64,000 nucleotides of DNA from Chitinophaga sp. LS1 (GCF_034274695.1 NZ_CP128362.1:6450501-6514500), one strand, 5' to 3'; positions 7,991-15,519 are shown, counted from the first letter of the stretch. Numbers and translations: made by a program. The notes: a model not told the origin generated them from the letters alone.

Positions 7991-7994
7991 CACT

Positions 7995-8369
7995 ATGGGA
8001 AACACAGCAGCCAACGGCCACATATCAGACGAATGCAAACGGCATTTTAAAGCCATTCAGGATACACAGGATATACTGAGCGGTAAATGGAAAATGTTGA
8101 TCATGGGGATACTTGGATCAGGCAAACGCCGCTACCTGGAATTGCAACGCCTGGTAGATGGGATAGGCCCGAAAATGCTTTCCAAAGAATTGCAGGAACT
8201 GGAAATAAACGGGCTCGTCAGCCGTACGGAGATGGCGACAAAACCCCTTACTGTAGAATATGCGCTGACCGAATATGGCAGATCTTTAAAACCCATATTG
8301 GATGATATGGCAGAATGGGGTAAAAATCACAGGGATAGGGTGATCAAGGACATAACTAGCCTAAAATAA
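7995..8369 (+). CDS. HxlR-family transcriptional regulator
   Basis: 124 residues with the HxlR winged helix: ILSGKWKMLIMGILGSGKRRYLELQRLVDGIGPKMLSKELQELE, the wing VEYALTEYGRSL, and the C-terminal dimer helix. An early Cys in DECKRH is at the place where related quinone/aldehyde-sensing members carry their redox cysteine. A longer in-frame start at 7902 would translate through the operator; the ATG at 7995, four bases after a -7 box, is chosen. Predicted to repress itself and the divergent quinone oxidoreductase. Its 3' end overlaps a converging small gene by 14 bases. Confidence 0.9.
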   Translation: MGNTAANGHISDECKRHFKAIQDTQDILSGKWKMLIMGILGSGKRRYLELQRLVDGIGPKMLSKELQELEINGLVSRTEMATKPLTVEYALTEYGRSLKPILDDMAEWGKNHRDRVIKDITSLK

Positions 8370-8583
8370 CCGGCAATTTTTCTACAGCATATTCCACAGC
8401 TTCCACAGGCGAAGTAAATCGTTTGGGAGCACCATCTTCTCCATTGAATATTTTACCTGGTTCATGCTCTTTTGTAGTATAAGAGACGATGAAGTACTCT
8501 GTAGGGATCACATTGAGATCCCCCTCCAGTGGTTCTATATCTAACCACACATCTTTCCCGTCAACTGCTATTTTCTCTACCAT
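8356..8583 (-). CDS. Small hypothetical protein, 75 aa
   Basis: Unrecognised cytosolic protein with a beta-rich start (KIAVDGKDVWLDIEPLEGDL), a central FIVSYTTKE strand and a C-terminal helix (SPVEAVEYAVEKL). Codon use looks coding. It converges on and overlaps the end of HxlR by 14 bases. Its start lies 60 bases from the divergent LRR-DUF1963 gene. Confidence 0.6.
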   Translation of the reverse strand: MVEKIAVDGKDVWLDIEPLEGDLNVIPTEYFIVSYTTKEHEPGKIFNGEDGAPKRFTSPVEAVEYAVEKLPVILG

Positions 8584-8642
8584 AATAATCGTTTAATATA
8601 CCACCCGTATAATTGTGCCAGATAATTTTGTATACTTGAGGT

Positions 8643-10967
8643 ATGATGAACCCGACCTCAACAGAAACATTCAGCGTTAGCTTACCTCCAACTTACGAGT
8701 ACATACGCACAGCCTGGGAAAGTATTACTGCCGAACACAGAAAAGATGGCGACTATCTTTCCTTTATCACCCTTGGTTTATCCGAACTCAGTTTTTATAA
8801 TAAATATAATGGAGACGACCACCTCTCCCGCTTCCGTGCCAGCTGTCTTGAACAACGCGGTGTCGTTGAAGTGATGACAGATAAAACCCTACCCGTAGCA
8901 GGACTGACAGCCAATATAAGAACTGCCCATGCTGAAGATGGGTATTTCTATTATTTTGGACTGGTACAGATCAATGATGTATATGGGTATACTATTATTG
9001 GCGATTGTGATACGGTTTCAAAAGACTTTTACGAACCACTCTTTGATGAAACATTCCAAAGTCTGCAATATTTTGGAAACCCTGTGGAAGCTATGGCAAA
9101 ACAACAGGCAGGGATTGATGAAATGATGCATAAATATAAGCCAGCGGAACCTGAGGCTCCCGTGGTAAAGATATATGAACCATTCGTGGTGCCAGATCAT
9201 GAATACTGGAAAATTGGCGAACATCAATTTTCATTAACCGGAGAAAGCCAGTGTTCTATTTCTGATGGCGACGGCGCCCTGTATATCAAAATCGAAGCAC
9301 AGGCGCCTCAGCATATAGCAGGTCTTACCGATGACTATAGTAATGAAAAGGTTTACCTGCAATTCTATTTCAAAGGTATTTATAATGCAGGTGTACCTAC
9401 CGGTAAGTTCCTTTTTGAAGAGGAAAGAGAAGCCTCCTACCTCGCATACCTCTGGAAAGGCGGTTTTGATTTTATACAGAAACTTTCGGGAGAAGTGACC
9501 TTACAGGATGGCTGGCTGGGTATCCAGGCGTATTTCAATGAACACCCCCTGAAACTGGCTGTAAAGATCACGCCTGATCTGAACTGGACAAACTACCGTT
9601 TTCTCAGTGCCCAGGAAGTGAGCACCGCCCCTCCGGAAATCGTTCATCAGCTTTGGCTGACCGACCCTTACACCGGTATCCTGCAGGAAACAATTTACCC
9701 ATTAACACAGTTACAAAGCTTATCTATTGATTTCAGAAATAAGAACGACTTTAAAGAAATTCCAACAGCTGTAAAACGACTGAAAGCTTTGAAAAACCTT
9801 TCTCTTACAGGTGTTACAGCATTGGAAACCTTACCGCTATGGCTGGGAGATCTGAAAGCATTGGATACCATCCGTGTATCGAATAGCCAGATAGCAGGTA
9901 TTCATCCTTACATATTCCAGCTGCCGGAGTTAACGAAATTGTATCTCAGTCATAACCAGCTAGAATCGATTCACCCTACCCTGCCAGAGAAACTGGAAAC
10001 ACTGGTGGTATCATATAACCAGCTGACATCTGTGCCAGCTTCAGTGACCAGGTTAACATACCTGAATATTGAACACAATCCTTTGGAGAAATTACCTGCC
10101 GGATTAGAAAATATTCCTACACTGAACCTTGAACTGGAAAAGAAAATAAAGCTGCTGGATTACACTTACAAAGGTGCAGGGCCATATGACGATAGCCGTT
10201 TCTTTGCAAAGAATGACCCAGCGTTGTTACAGCTATTAGAAACAAAAATCAACCTGACAGGATTAGGCGAATTCAAAGAAGGATTGATTGGTCGTAGCCG
10301 TAAAGCAGTGGCACTTGATACTACTGAAGAAGACACCTATGATCAAAAAGGCAATCACCGTTTTGGTGGATTACCTGATCTACCTCCGGGTGTGGATCTG
10401 TTAGCAGCAGGCATGCAGTTCATCGCACAAATTAATTGCGCGGACATTGCAGCACTACAGGGTTATTTGCCACGTATAGGGGTGCTTTTCTTTTTTATCA
10501 AAGATCAGGAGGAACTGGATCCGCAAGTGGTGTATTATGATGGAGATCTGAATGAATTGCAATCGGCAAAGGAGCTGGATATGGAATCTGAATTTACGCC
10601 TTTTCGCGCTATAGCCAGTAGTTATGCCAGCATTCCAAGCCTGTACAATGCCAGTACCCTCTATCCGGAGTTAACAGAGTTGTCCGAAATGTACGACGAA
10701 ACGGAGGAGCTGGAAGCGGCACTCAGGGAGAAGCCTGCGCATAGCATGAACTCCTATGTGTTCAAACAGCATGATACCCCTGAAATGGAGGCCGTAGATG
10801 CCAAGAGAGGGAAACCGGAAGACTGGATGGTACTACTACGTGCCAGTTCAGACAGAAAGACAGGATTTTGCTTTGGGGATGCAGGGGAAATTTATTTTGT
10901 CATCCACAAAAGTGATTTGGAGAAGAAGGACTTTTCTAATATATATTGTGGGTTAGAAAGTAGCTGA
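8643..10967 (+). CDS. Leucine-rich repeat protein with C-terminal DUF1963 (YwqG-like) domain
   Basis: 774-residue cytosolic protein with no signal peptide. An N-terminal region (about 1-155) has an alpha/beta pattern like DUF1795/DcrB-type domains (uncertain). A central region (about 170-340) is of unknown fold. Roughly five leucine-rich repeats follow at about 355-500 (LPELTKLYLSHNQLESIHP, LETLVVSYNQLTSVPAS, LTYLNIEHNPLEKLPAG). The C-terminal domain, about 520-770, matches DUF1963/YwqG (HRFGGLPDLPPGVD, FIAQINCADIA, GVLFFFIKDQ, then a late GDAGEIYFVI strand). DUF1963 proteins are poorly understood and often sit near toxin-immunity genes. A -7 box TAATTTTG ends 12 bases before the start. Confidence 0.85.
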   Translation: MMNPTSTETFSVSLPPTYEYIRTAWESITAEHRKDGDYLSFITLGLSELSFYNKYNGDDHLSRFRASCLEQRGVVEVMTDKTLPVAGLTANIRTAHAEDGYFYYFGLVQINDVYGYTIIGDCDTVSKDFYEPLFDETFQSLQYFGNPVEAMAKQQAGIDEMMHKYKPAEPEAPVVKIYEPFVVPDHEYWKIGEHQFSLTGESQCSISDGDGALYIKIEAQAPQHIAGLTDDYSNEKVYLQFYFKGIYNAGVPTGKFLFEEEREASYLAYLWKGGFDFIQKLSGEVTLQDGWLGIQAYFNEHPLKLAVKITPDLNWTNYRFLSAQEVSTAPPEIVHQLWLTDPYTGILQETIYPLTQLQSLSIDFRNKNDFKEIPTAVKRLKALKNLSLTGVTALETLPLWLGDLKALDTIRVSNSQIAGIHPYIFQLPELTKLYLSHNQLESIHPTLPEKLETLVVSYNQLTSVPASVTRLTYLNIEHNPLEKLPAGLENIPTLNLELEKKIKLLDYTYKGAGPYDDSRFFAKNDPALLQLLETKINLTGLGEFKEGLIGRSRKAVALDTTEEDTYDQKGNHRFGGLPDLPPGVDLLAAGMQFIAQINCADIAALQGYLPRIGVLFFFIKDQEELDPQVVYYDGDLNELQSAKELDMESEFTPFRAIASSYASIPSLYNASTLYPELTELSEMYDETEELEAALREKPAHSMNSYVFKQHDTPEMEAVDAKRGKPEDWMVLLRASSDRKTGFCFGDAGEIYFVIHKSDLEKKDFSNIYCGLESS

Positions 10968-10982
10968 TCTCCGCCCAAAGGA

Positions 10983-11207
10983 TCAAAGCCATTTAAATAC
11001 CTGCTTCCTGTATTCCTCAAAATCCTGTTGGTTAGAAATAGTCTGAAACTTTTCCTGCTGACCATTCCTGTTCTGTCTTACAAGGATCACATCCTGCCCA
11101 CCGACAATGGTGCGCTTTGCCCTGTCAAAGATCAGCTCCAACTCCGTGATATCCTTTGTTAACTGCAGGTCTTCGATGCGGTTGACAATTATTACATAAT
11201 CTTCCAT
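10983..11207 (-). CDS. Small conserved-looking hypothetical protein, 74 aa
   Basis: Unrecognised soluble protein: strand YVIIVNRIEDL, helix TKDITELELIFDRAKRTI, strand QDVILVRQNRNGQQEKFQTIS and a terminal helix QQDFEEYRKQVFKWL. The predicted mRNA is leaderless: TACATTTG lies 4 bases before the ATG. It converges on the LRR-DUF1963 gene with a 15-base gap. Confidence 0.65.
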   Translation of the reverse strand: MEDYVIIVNRIEDLQLTKDITELELIFDRAKRTIVGGQDVILVRQNRNGQQEKFQTISNQQDFEEYRKQVFKWL

Positions 11208-11211
11208 ATTG

Positions 11212-11219
11212 CAAATGTA
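11212..11219 (-). promoter_or_regulatory. -7 box TACATTTG for the 74-aa protein
   Basis: Perfect TAnnTTTG on the minus strand, separated from the ATG by CAAT only. A leaderless message is predicted. Confidence 0.55.
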
Positions 11220-11353
11220 TAAATTTTATTGCCCGCTCCCGCACATCAGCTGTCCCTATCCGGACAGTTTTTTCGAAGTTCGGCATCTTTTTTTTGCCAC
11301 CCCAAACTTTTCGCTCTACCGCCCCGTATCTGTTATATCAAAAAATTCCCCGT

Positions 11354-11560
11354 ATGAAAAAATCAACCATTTCGGTGGCTCTTGTATTATTACTATTTTC
11401 CAATGCACAGCCAAAGCATCCTTCTTCCAGTTACTGGCTCAAGATCGATCCGAAAGGGCAGGTATGGCAAAGTAATGATGGTATTAACTGGACTACTTCA
11501 ACAGCTCAGGCGATTTACAGATTATCAGATGGCAGTATGCTCTGGAAACAAGATATATAA
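11354..11560 (+). CDS. Small secreted protein, 68 aa
   Basis: Starts MKKSTISVALVLLLFSNAQP, a Sec signal peptide with cleavage near Ala18-Gln19, followed by about 45 residues with two Trp-containing strands (YWLKIDPKGQVWQSNDGINWT). No family known. It stops 14 bases before the ECF sigma factor gene, so it may be the lead gene of that operon or a remnant of a longer exported protein. The start at 11354 is chosen because it gives a clean signal peptide. Confidence 0.5.
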   Translation: MKKSTISVALVLLLFSNAQPKHPSSSYWLKIDPKGQVWQSNDGINWTTSTAQAIYRLSDGSMLWKQDI

Positions 11561-11574
11561 TATTATAACCACTA

Positions 11575-12117
11575 TTGGACGCAGCTTTTACATACACCGA
11601 GACTGAACTTGTTATATTATTAAAACAGGGGAAAACAGCAGCCTACGCGTATTTATACGACAGGTATGCAGGTGCATTGTATAGTGTAATTCTGGGTATA
11701 ATACAAGACGAAGTAACCAGTACTGATGTGCTACAGGACACCCTTGTAAAGATCTGGCAAAACATTCACAGCTTCGACCCTGATAAGGGAAGGCTCTTTA
11801 CCTGGATGCATAGGATAGCGAGAAATAAATCGCTGGATACAATACGAAGCAAATACTATCAAAATAGCCGGTTAATGAACCCTATAGCCGACCATGTGAT
11901 GGAACTGGCTTCGTCCGATCAGGGTAATCATTACGGTCTGCGGGAAATAATTACTCACCTGAAGGACGAACATCGTATACTCATAGAATTGTCTTACATT
12001 CAGGGATACACTCAGGAAGAAATAGCACAGCAGTTAAATATTCCCCTGGGAACCGTGAAGACCCGACTTAGGGAGGCATTTGCGATATTAAGAAAAGAAT
12101 TAAGTAAAATGATTTGA
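11575..12117 (+). CDS. ECF-type RNA polymerase sigma factor
   Basis: 180 residues. Region 2 is at about 20-90 (YLYDRYAGALYSVILGII, DVLQDTLVKIWQNIHSFDPDKGRLFTWMHRIARNKSLD). Region 4 is at about 125-175 (LIELSYIQGYTQEEIAQQLNIPLGTVKTRLREAFAILRKEL). No ATG or GTG is available before region 2, so the start is TTG at 11575, 14 bases after the small secreted gene. The next gene overlaps by four bases (TTGA) and encodes its likely anti-sigma factor. In this phylum such pairs usually respond to envelope or oxidative stress; the trigger here is unknown. Confidence 0.9.
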   Translation: MDAAFTYTETELVILLKQGKTAAYAYLYDRYAGALYSVILGIIQDEVTSTDVLQDTLVKIWQNIHSFDPDKGRLFTWMHRIARNKSLDTIRSKYYQNSRLMNPIADHVMELASSDQGNHYGLREIITHLKDEHRILIELSYIQGYTQEEIAQQLNIPLGTVKTRLREAFAILRKELSKMI

Positions 12118-12506
12118 ATACGACCGATTACATATCAAGCGGCATCATAGAGCGCCATTTCCTTGGATTCAGTACTCTTGAAGAAGAGGAGGATCTAAAC
12201 CGGGCATTATTGCTATTCCCGGAATTAGCGGAAGAAATGGAAGAAGTGGAGCGGCGAATAGAAAAAGCGGCCATCAACTCGGCGGTGCCACCACCTGAAG
12301 AACTGAGAAGGAAATTCCTGGAGATAGTGCAGGAGGGCGAGGCGATCTATGGGAAAGAGCAGCGGAAAATATATGTGAACATATTGCCGTCGGAAGACAC
12401 GATAACAGTGCATATAGGATGGAAAATATTTCTTATTTTCCTACTGGTTATATCTGCATTAGCACTATTAGCAGTATCACTGTATTATCGTGCTCTAATA
12501 CATTAA
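12114..12506 (+). CDS. Membrane anti-sigma factor (short)
   Basis: 130 residues. The N-terminus SGIIERHFLGFSTLEEEEDLNRALLLFPELAEEME has the helical sigma-binding pattern of zinc-free anti-sigma factors. One transmembrane segment lies at about 103-126 (IFLIFLLVISALALLAVSLYY), and only four residues follow it. Usual Chitinophaga-type anti-sigma factors carry a further periplasmic domain of 100 or more residues, missing here. It starts with TTG overlapping the sigma stop, so both genes of the pair have weak starts. Probably sequesters the ECF sigma factor at the inner membrane. Confidence 0.75.
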   Translation: MNTTDYISSGIIERHFLGFSTLEEEEDLNRALLLFPELAEEMEEVERRIEKAAINSAVPPPEELRRKFLEIVQEGEAIYGKEQRKIYVNILPSEDTITVHIGWKIFLIFLLVISALALLAVSLYYRALIH

Positions 12507-12526
12507 ATGCCCAATAAATATCAACT

Positions 12527-12707
12527 TTGAGAACGCTTATACTTATTCTTCTTTTCCCTACCTTTTGCTATAGCCAGATCCTCACAAGAGCAGTAAGTGC
12601 TCCGCTTTAAGCAAACCATGTTCCAGGTAAAAATCGACCGCATTGCCATATTACAAGATGTCACCGCCACAACATTATTTGGTTCCGATGCCAATTATGG
12701 CGAATAA
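12527..12707 (+). pseudogene. Remnant of a secreted plug-domain protein
   Basis: Two broken frames. The first (from TTG 12527 to about 12610) reads as a signal peptide, LRTLILILLFPTFCYSQ, then stops. The second (ATG 12618 to 12707) encodes IDRIAILQDVTATTLFGSD, which resembles the TonB-receptor plug motif IEVLKDASATALYGS, then a stop. They appear to be the ends of one decayed gene that followed the sigma/anti-sigma pair, perhaps its original target. Confidence 0.4.
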
Positions 12708-12758
12708 TCTGTATCGTCACCAATAAAAAATCATAGCACCTCCTCAAAAAAATAAAAC

Positions 12759-12785
12759 AGAGCCGGAGATAACATCCCCGGCTCT
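12759..12785 (-). terminator. Intrinsic terminator of the DJ-1/monooxygenase operon
   Basis: Stem AGAGCCGG / CCGGCTCT with an 11-base loop; the minus strand continues with GTTTTATTTTTTTG, a strong U tract. It is five bases beyond the monooxygenase stop. Confidence 0.9.
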
Positions 12786-12789
12786 GCAC

Positions 12790-13086
12790 TTAAATCTGTG
12801 CTGTTACCACCACTTCCCTATTCTGCAGCAATGGCACGATCTTCCCGATCACCAGCTCCTGAAAGTACACTGCATTCCGATGTACCTCCACCGCTGCCTC
12901 ACTGATATATCCTTCATACAACATTAAGGTATTCGCATCCTGCTTACTTTGATGAAGGTTATAAAACAAATTTCCTTCTTCTTCCCGACTCTTCGCCGCC
13001 ACTTCCTGTAATAATTCCAGCACTGCATCCAACTGTCCTTCCTTCACCTGCCATTTGGCAAACACATAAACTGATTCTGTATTCAT
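12790..13086 (-). CDS. Antibiotic biosynthesis monooxygenase (ABM/YgiN-like) family protein
   Basis: 98 residues with one dimeric ferredoxin-like ABM domain: VYVFAKWQVKEGQLDAVLELLQEVAAKSREEEGNLFYNLHQ, then TLMLYEGYISEAAVEVHRNAVYFQEL. YgiN-type members act on quinols, and others degrade heme or act in electrophile detoxification. It lies 11 bases downstream of the DJ-1/PfpI gene, so the two are co-transcribed and may both deal with reactive carbonyls or quinones. No signal peptide. Confidence 0.87.
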   Translation of the reverse strand: MNTESVYVFAKWQVKEGQLDAVLELLQEVAAKSREEEGNLFYNLHQSKQDANTLMLYEGYISEAAVEVHRNAVYFQELVIGKIVPLLQNREVVVTAQI

Positions 13087-13097
13087 CTTTTTCTCTT

Positions 13098-13769
13098 TTA
13101 TTTTTCTAAAATAGCCACCATTTTCTCGCCTACTCCTTTTGCAGAAGCAGGGTTCTGACCTGTTACCAGTCTGCCATCGGCAATACTATTCGCAGACCAT
13201 GGCGCAGCTGCATGAAATATCGCACCCTGACTGGTCAGTGCCGTTTGCAGGTCAAAAGGTACATCCTTCCTTGCATAATTGTCTTCCTCTTCTGTAGTGA
13301 AAGAAGTGATTTGTTTGCCATTCACAAGGTAAGACCCGTCACTCAACTTCACATTTAACAAAGATACAGGTCCATGACACACGGCACCTACCACAGCATT
13401 CCGTTCATAAGTTTCAGCGATTACTTTTTTCAGCAAGGGAGCTTCCGGCATATCGACCATTGGTGCGAGTCCACCAGGTACAAACACGGCATCATATGCG
13501 CTCACATCAACAGTGGAGAGTTCCTTTGCCTGCTGCATATCTGCCCAGCCCTTGCCGGTCAGGAATTTCAGGTTATCAGGATCATTGGCCAGGTTCAGGG
13601 CATCTAAATAAGGGGTATCACCTGTTAAGCTGGCAAAATCTACCTCGAAACCTGCTTTATCAAATTCTGCATAAGGATGTGCTACTTCAGGCAGAAAGGT
13701 ACCGGTTCTTCTATTATGAGAGCCAATTACATTGGCATTGGATACGATGATTAATACTTTTGTTTTCAT
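13098..13769 (-). CDS. DJ-1/PfpI family protein (Hsp31/glyoxalase III-like type 1 glutamine amidotransferase domain)
   Basis: 223 residues, cytosolic. The nucleophile elbow GAVCHGPVSLL has Cys131-His132, and Glu28 in FLPEVAHPY is the conserved acid that activates the Cys. VFVPGGLAPMVDMPEA is the oxyanion-side loop. The length and HPYAEFDKAGFEVDFAS motif match the class that includes glutathione-independent glyoxalase III. Likely converts methylglyoxal-type aldehydes or repairs glycation. Leads the operon with the ABM protein. Upstream are a -7 box at 13799 and a Crp-type palindrome at 13849, suggesting control by the neighbouring Crp/Fnr regulator. Confidence 0.88.
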   Translation of the reverse strand: MKTKVLIIVSNANVIGSHNRRTGTFLPEVAHPYAEFDKAGFEVDFASLTGDTPYLDALNLANDPDNLKFLTGKGWADMQQAKELSTVDVSAYDAVFVPGGLAPMVDMPEAPLLKKVIAETYERNAVVGAVCHGPVSLLNVKLSDGSYLVNGKQITSFTTEEEDNYARKDVPFDLQTALTSQGAIFHAAAPWSANSIADGRLVTGQNPASAKGVGEKMVAILEK

Positions 13770-13798
13770 GATGTAAGAGTTAAGTGTTTTTGATAACT

Positions 13799-13806
13799 CA
13801 AAATTA
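13799..13806 (-). promoter_or_regulatory. -7 box TAATTTTG of the DJ-1 operon
   Basis: Perfect TAnnTTTG on the minus strand, 29 bases before the DJ-1 start. No -33 TTTG is seen, which fits activator dependence. The Crp-type site centre is about 57 bases from the centre of this box. Confidence 0.5.
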
Positions 13807-13848
13807 CATCCATGAGGCAGGGTGAGAGAAGGAGTCTGGTCACTAAAA

Positions 13849-13870
13849 AAGTGTGATCTGGATCACACTT
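13849..13870. promoter_or_regulatory. Crp/Fnr-type palindrome
   Basis: AAGTGTGATC-TG-GATCACACTT: perfect 10-bp arms, containing TGTGA-N6-TCACA, the classical Crp consensus. It stands between the DJ-1 promoter and the 3' end of a Crp/Fnr-family gene, at the distance expected of an upstream activator site. Confidence 0.75.
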
Positions 13871-14061
13871 GGTTGTATAGCAGATCAGGATCATACTTTG
13901 CTATATAGTAGCTCGGGATTATACTTTGCCATACAAACAGTTCGGGATTATACTTTGCGATATAACCGGCTCAGGATCACCCTTTACTATACAATCGACT
14001 CAGGGTTTCCCTTTACCATACAACTGACTCAGTATCACCCTTTGCCATACAACCGGCTCAG
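13861..14061. repeat. Seven tandem 28-29 bp repeats derived from the crp 3' end
   Basis: Units start at about 13861, 13889, 13917, 13946, 13975, 14004 and 14033; the two leftmost are 28 bp, the rest 29. Plus-strand core: (G/T)ATCA(C/T)(C/A)CTTTGCCATACAA then CTCAG. The rightmost unit contains the stop codon of the Crp/Fnr gene, and on the minus strand encodes LSRLYGKG-stop. Neighbouring units still read LSxLYxK-like in shifting frames. Similarity to the coding copy falls with distance from the gene. Confidence 0.9.
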
Positions 14062-14610
14062 GGTTTCCCGGCTTACGCCCAGGTACTCTGCTATAAACTT
14101 CTTTGGTATTCTTTCTATCAGCTCAGGATACAACCTGGAAAACTCCTCATAGCGCTGTTGTGGCGTACTGGAAAGCAACAATTTGATCCGTTGTTGCAGG
14201 GCGACATAGCCGTTAGTGAGCTTGGCCCTGAAAAAGTGTTCCATTTTATGCAGGTCGGCAGAGAGCTTTTCTCTGGATGCCAGTGTGGAATAAAGCACTT
14301 CCCCCCCTTCCATACATTCTATAAACATAGACGCGTCCTTTTGTTTAAAGAAGGCATAATAGTCGGACATCCACCAGTTTTGTTGTGCAAACTGCATGAT
14401 GTATTCCTTTCCAGCATTGTCCACAAAGAAGACCTTATAGATCCCTGACAGGACCAGGTATTCATATTTCGCGTCATCTCCTTCGTGAATAAGGAACTGG
14501 TTCTTCCGTACCTTTTTCAGCGTAAAATAACCTTTTACATACTCAAATTCGTCATCGGTTAATGGTGAAATGGCTTCAATATGCTGTCTTAGTCTATCCA
14601 TAGTTGACAC
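14035..14610 (-). CDS. Crp/Fnr-family transcriptional regulator
   Basis: 191 residues. The N-terminal cyclic-nucleotide-binding-like barrel (residues 15-110: VKGYFTLKKVRKNQFLIHEGDDAKYEYLVLSGIYKVFF) lacks the full cAMP-binding signature. The long dimer helix is at 115-140. The C-terminal HTH ends PKKFIAEYLGVSRETLSRLYGKG, a standard recognition helix. The ligand is unknown. The protein ends almost directly after the recognition helix, inside a 29-bp tandem repeat. A perfect Crp-type palindrome lies about 165 bases beyond its stop, upstream of the DJ-1 operon transcribed in the same direction. Confidence 0.9.
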   Translation of the reverse strand: MSTMDRLRQHIEAISPLTDDEFEYVKGYFTLKKVRKNQFLIHEGDDAKYEYLVLSGIYKVFFVDNAGKEYIMQFAQQNWWMSDYYAFFKQKDASMFIECMEGGEVLYSTLASREKLSADLHKMEHFFRAKLTNGYVALQQRIKLLLSSTPQQRYEEFSRLYPELIERIPKKFIAEYLGVSRETLSRLYGKG

Positions 14611-14621
14611 TAAAGGTATAA

Positions 14622-14659
14622 AAAACAGGTTGTATCATAAAGTACGATCAACCTGTTTT
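14622..14659 (-). terminator. Terminator hairpin, repeated-element type
   Basis: AAAACAGGTTG pairs with CAACCTGTTTT around a TATCATAAAGTACGAT loop that can pair further; T's follow on the minus strand. It ends the minus-strand gene at 14724. The sequence closely resembles the hairpin at 20641-20679. Confidence 0.8.
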
Positions 14660-14723
14660 ACCCGGGTATCGGTTGGATATAGCTAATCGTTTACACGATT
14701 CTCAATTTGATGTTCCCTCCCGA

Positions 14724-15080
14724 CTATTGTTCAGAGGTTTTCAGGTCAACCAGCGTCCAGTTCGACTTATCCGCCCAATCGCCACCATTGAATTTCAAAG
14801 TTGCTACGTAATGTGTTCTGAGCTTGGCCCCGAAACTATTCTGAGCGTCCACGTAGCTCTTGACCATGTAAGTATTTTCTCCCATGTAGTCAGATGTAAA
14901 ATCCAGCGTTGGGAAATCAGCGCTACCAGGGGCCTTTAATGTTTCTCTTACAAAATTTTTGGAGATCGTAAATGCTTCGGAGTTCATTTTAGAAACATCT
15001 TTCTTTTCATCGTCCGATCCAAAGGCAAGGAATGTAAAAAAGCTACAGATAATGAGTGTCAACAGGTGATTCTTGAACAT
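14724..15080 (-). CDS. Secreted hypothetical protein, 118 aa
   Basis: Signal peptide MFKNHLLTLIICSFFTFLAFG, then a compact domain with the pattern FVRETLKAPGSADFP and TYMVKSYVDAQNSFGAKLRTHYVATLKF. I recall this as a recurrent small uncharacterised family in diverse bacteria, but no function is known to me. The start overlaps the preceding VanZ-like gene by 38 bases, so the two are co-transcribed. It is followed by a terminator. Confidence 0.75.
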   Translation of the reverse strand: MFKNHLLTLIICSFFTFLAFGSDDEKKDVSKMNSEAFTISKNFVRETLKAPGSADFPTLDFTSDYMGENTYMVKSYVDAQNSFGAKLRTHYVATLKFNGGDWADKSNWTLVDLKTSEQ

Positions 15081-15519
15081 TTGTTTGAGGTTTGGTGATA
15101 ATGATTATTGAAAGTAAAAATCCTGTGCAATAACACAGGAGATCATTGAAATCGTAAGTGCCGCGTACGACATAGAAGTATTGTCCTATTTCAGAGCCAG
15201 CCCCTAATATAAAAGGAATGAGCAGGTAGATGGTCAGTCTTCTTTTCCATGATAGGAGTACGGCGGAGGTAAAGGAATACATCCATAATGCATCGGGCAG
15301 GGAGTATAACATCCATGCAGGCATCCCGGATGTGATGGAATCTTTATATACCGTACGGAAATGATAGATATACGCTTCAAGGTGGAGGAGTTGAAACCAT
15401 TGAAACATCTTCAAACTGTCGTGTCTTCCAAGCATATATATGAGTCCGCCGATAGATACAGGAATAATGCAATTAATCATTGCAGTTTTCATACAGGGTA
15501 ATAATCGATTGATAGACAT
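15043..15519 (-). CDS. VanZ-like small integral membrane protein
   Basis: 158 residues with about four hydrophobic segments. SLPDALWMYSFTSAVLLSW, FILGAGSEIGQYF and GTYDFNDLLCYCTGFLLSIII correspond to the VanZ pattern (P-D-xxW in an early helix, a conserved E/Q pair, D-xxD-xxxxxxG in the last helix). VanZ-like proteins are membrane proteins of mostly unknown role. Overlaps the next gene by 38 bases. Confidence 0.65.
   Translation of the reverse strand: MSINRLLPCMKTAMINCIIPVSIGGLIYMLGRHDSLKMFQWFQLLHLEAYIYHFRTVYKDSITSGMPAWMLYSLPDALWMYSFTSAVLLSWKRRLTIYLLIPFILGAGSEIGQYFYVVRGTYDFNDLLCYCTGFLLSIIIITKPQTNVQESPVDTHYL

Noticed and set aside
13861..14061. CRISPR array
   Set aside because: Units are contiguous 28-29 bp tandem repeats without spacers, one unit is coding, and no cas genes are near.
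13853..14152. Plus-strand gene of 99 codons
   Set aside because: It is an open frame created by the tandem repeats and the antisense of the Crp/Fnr gene.
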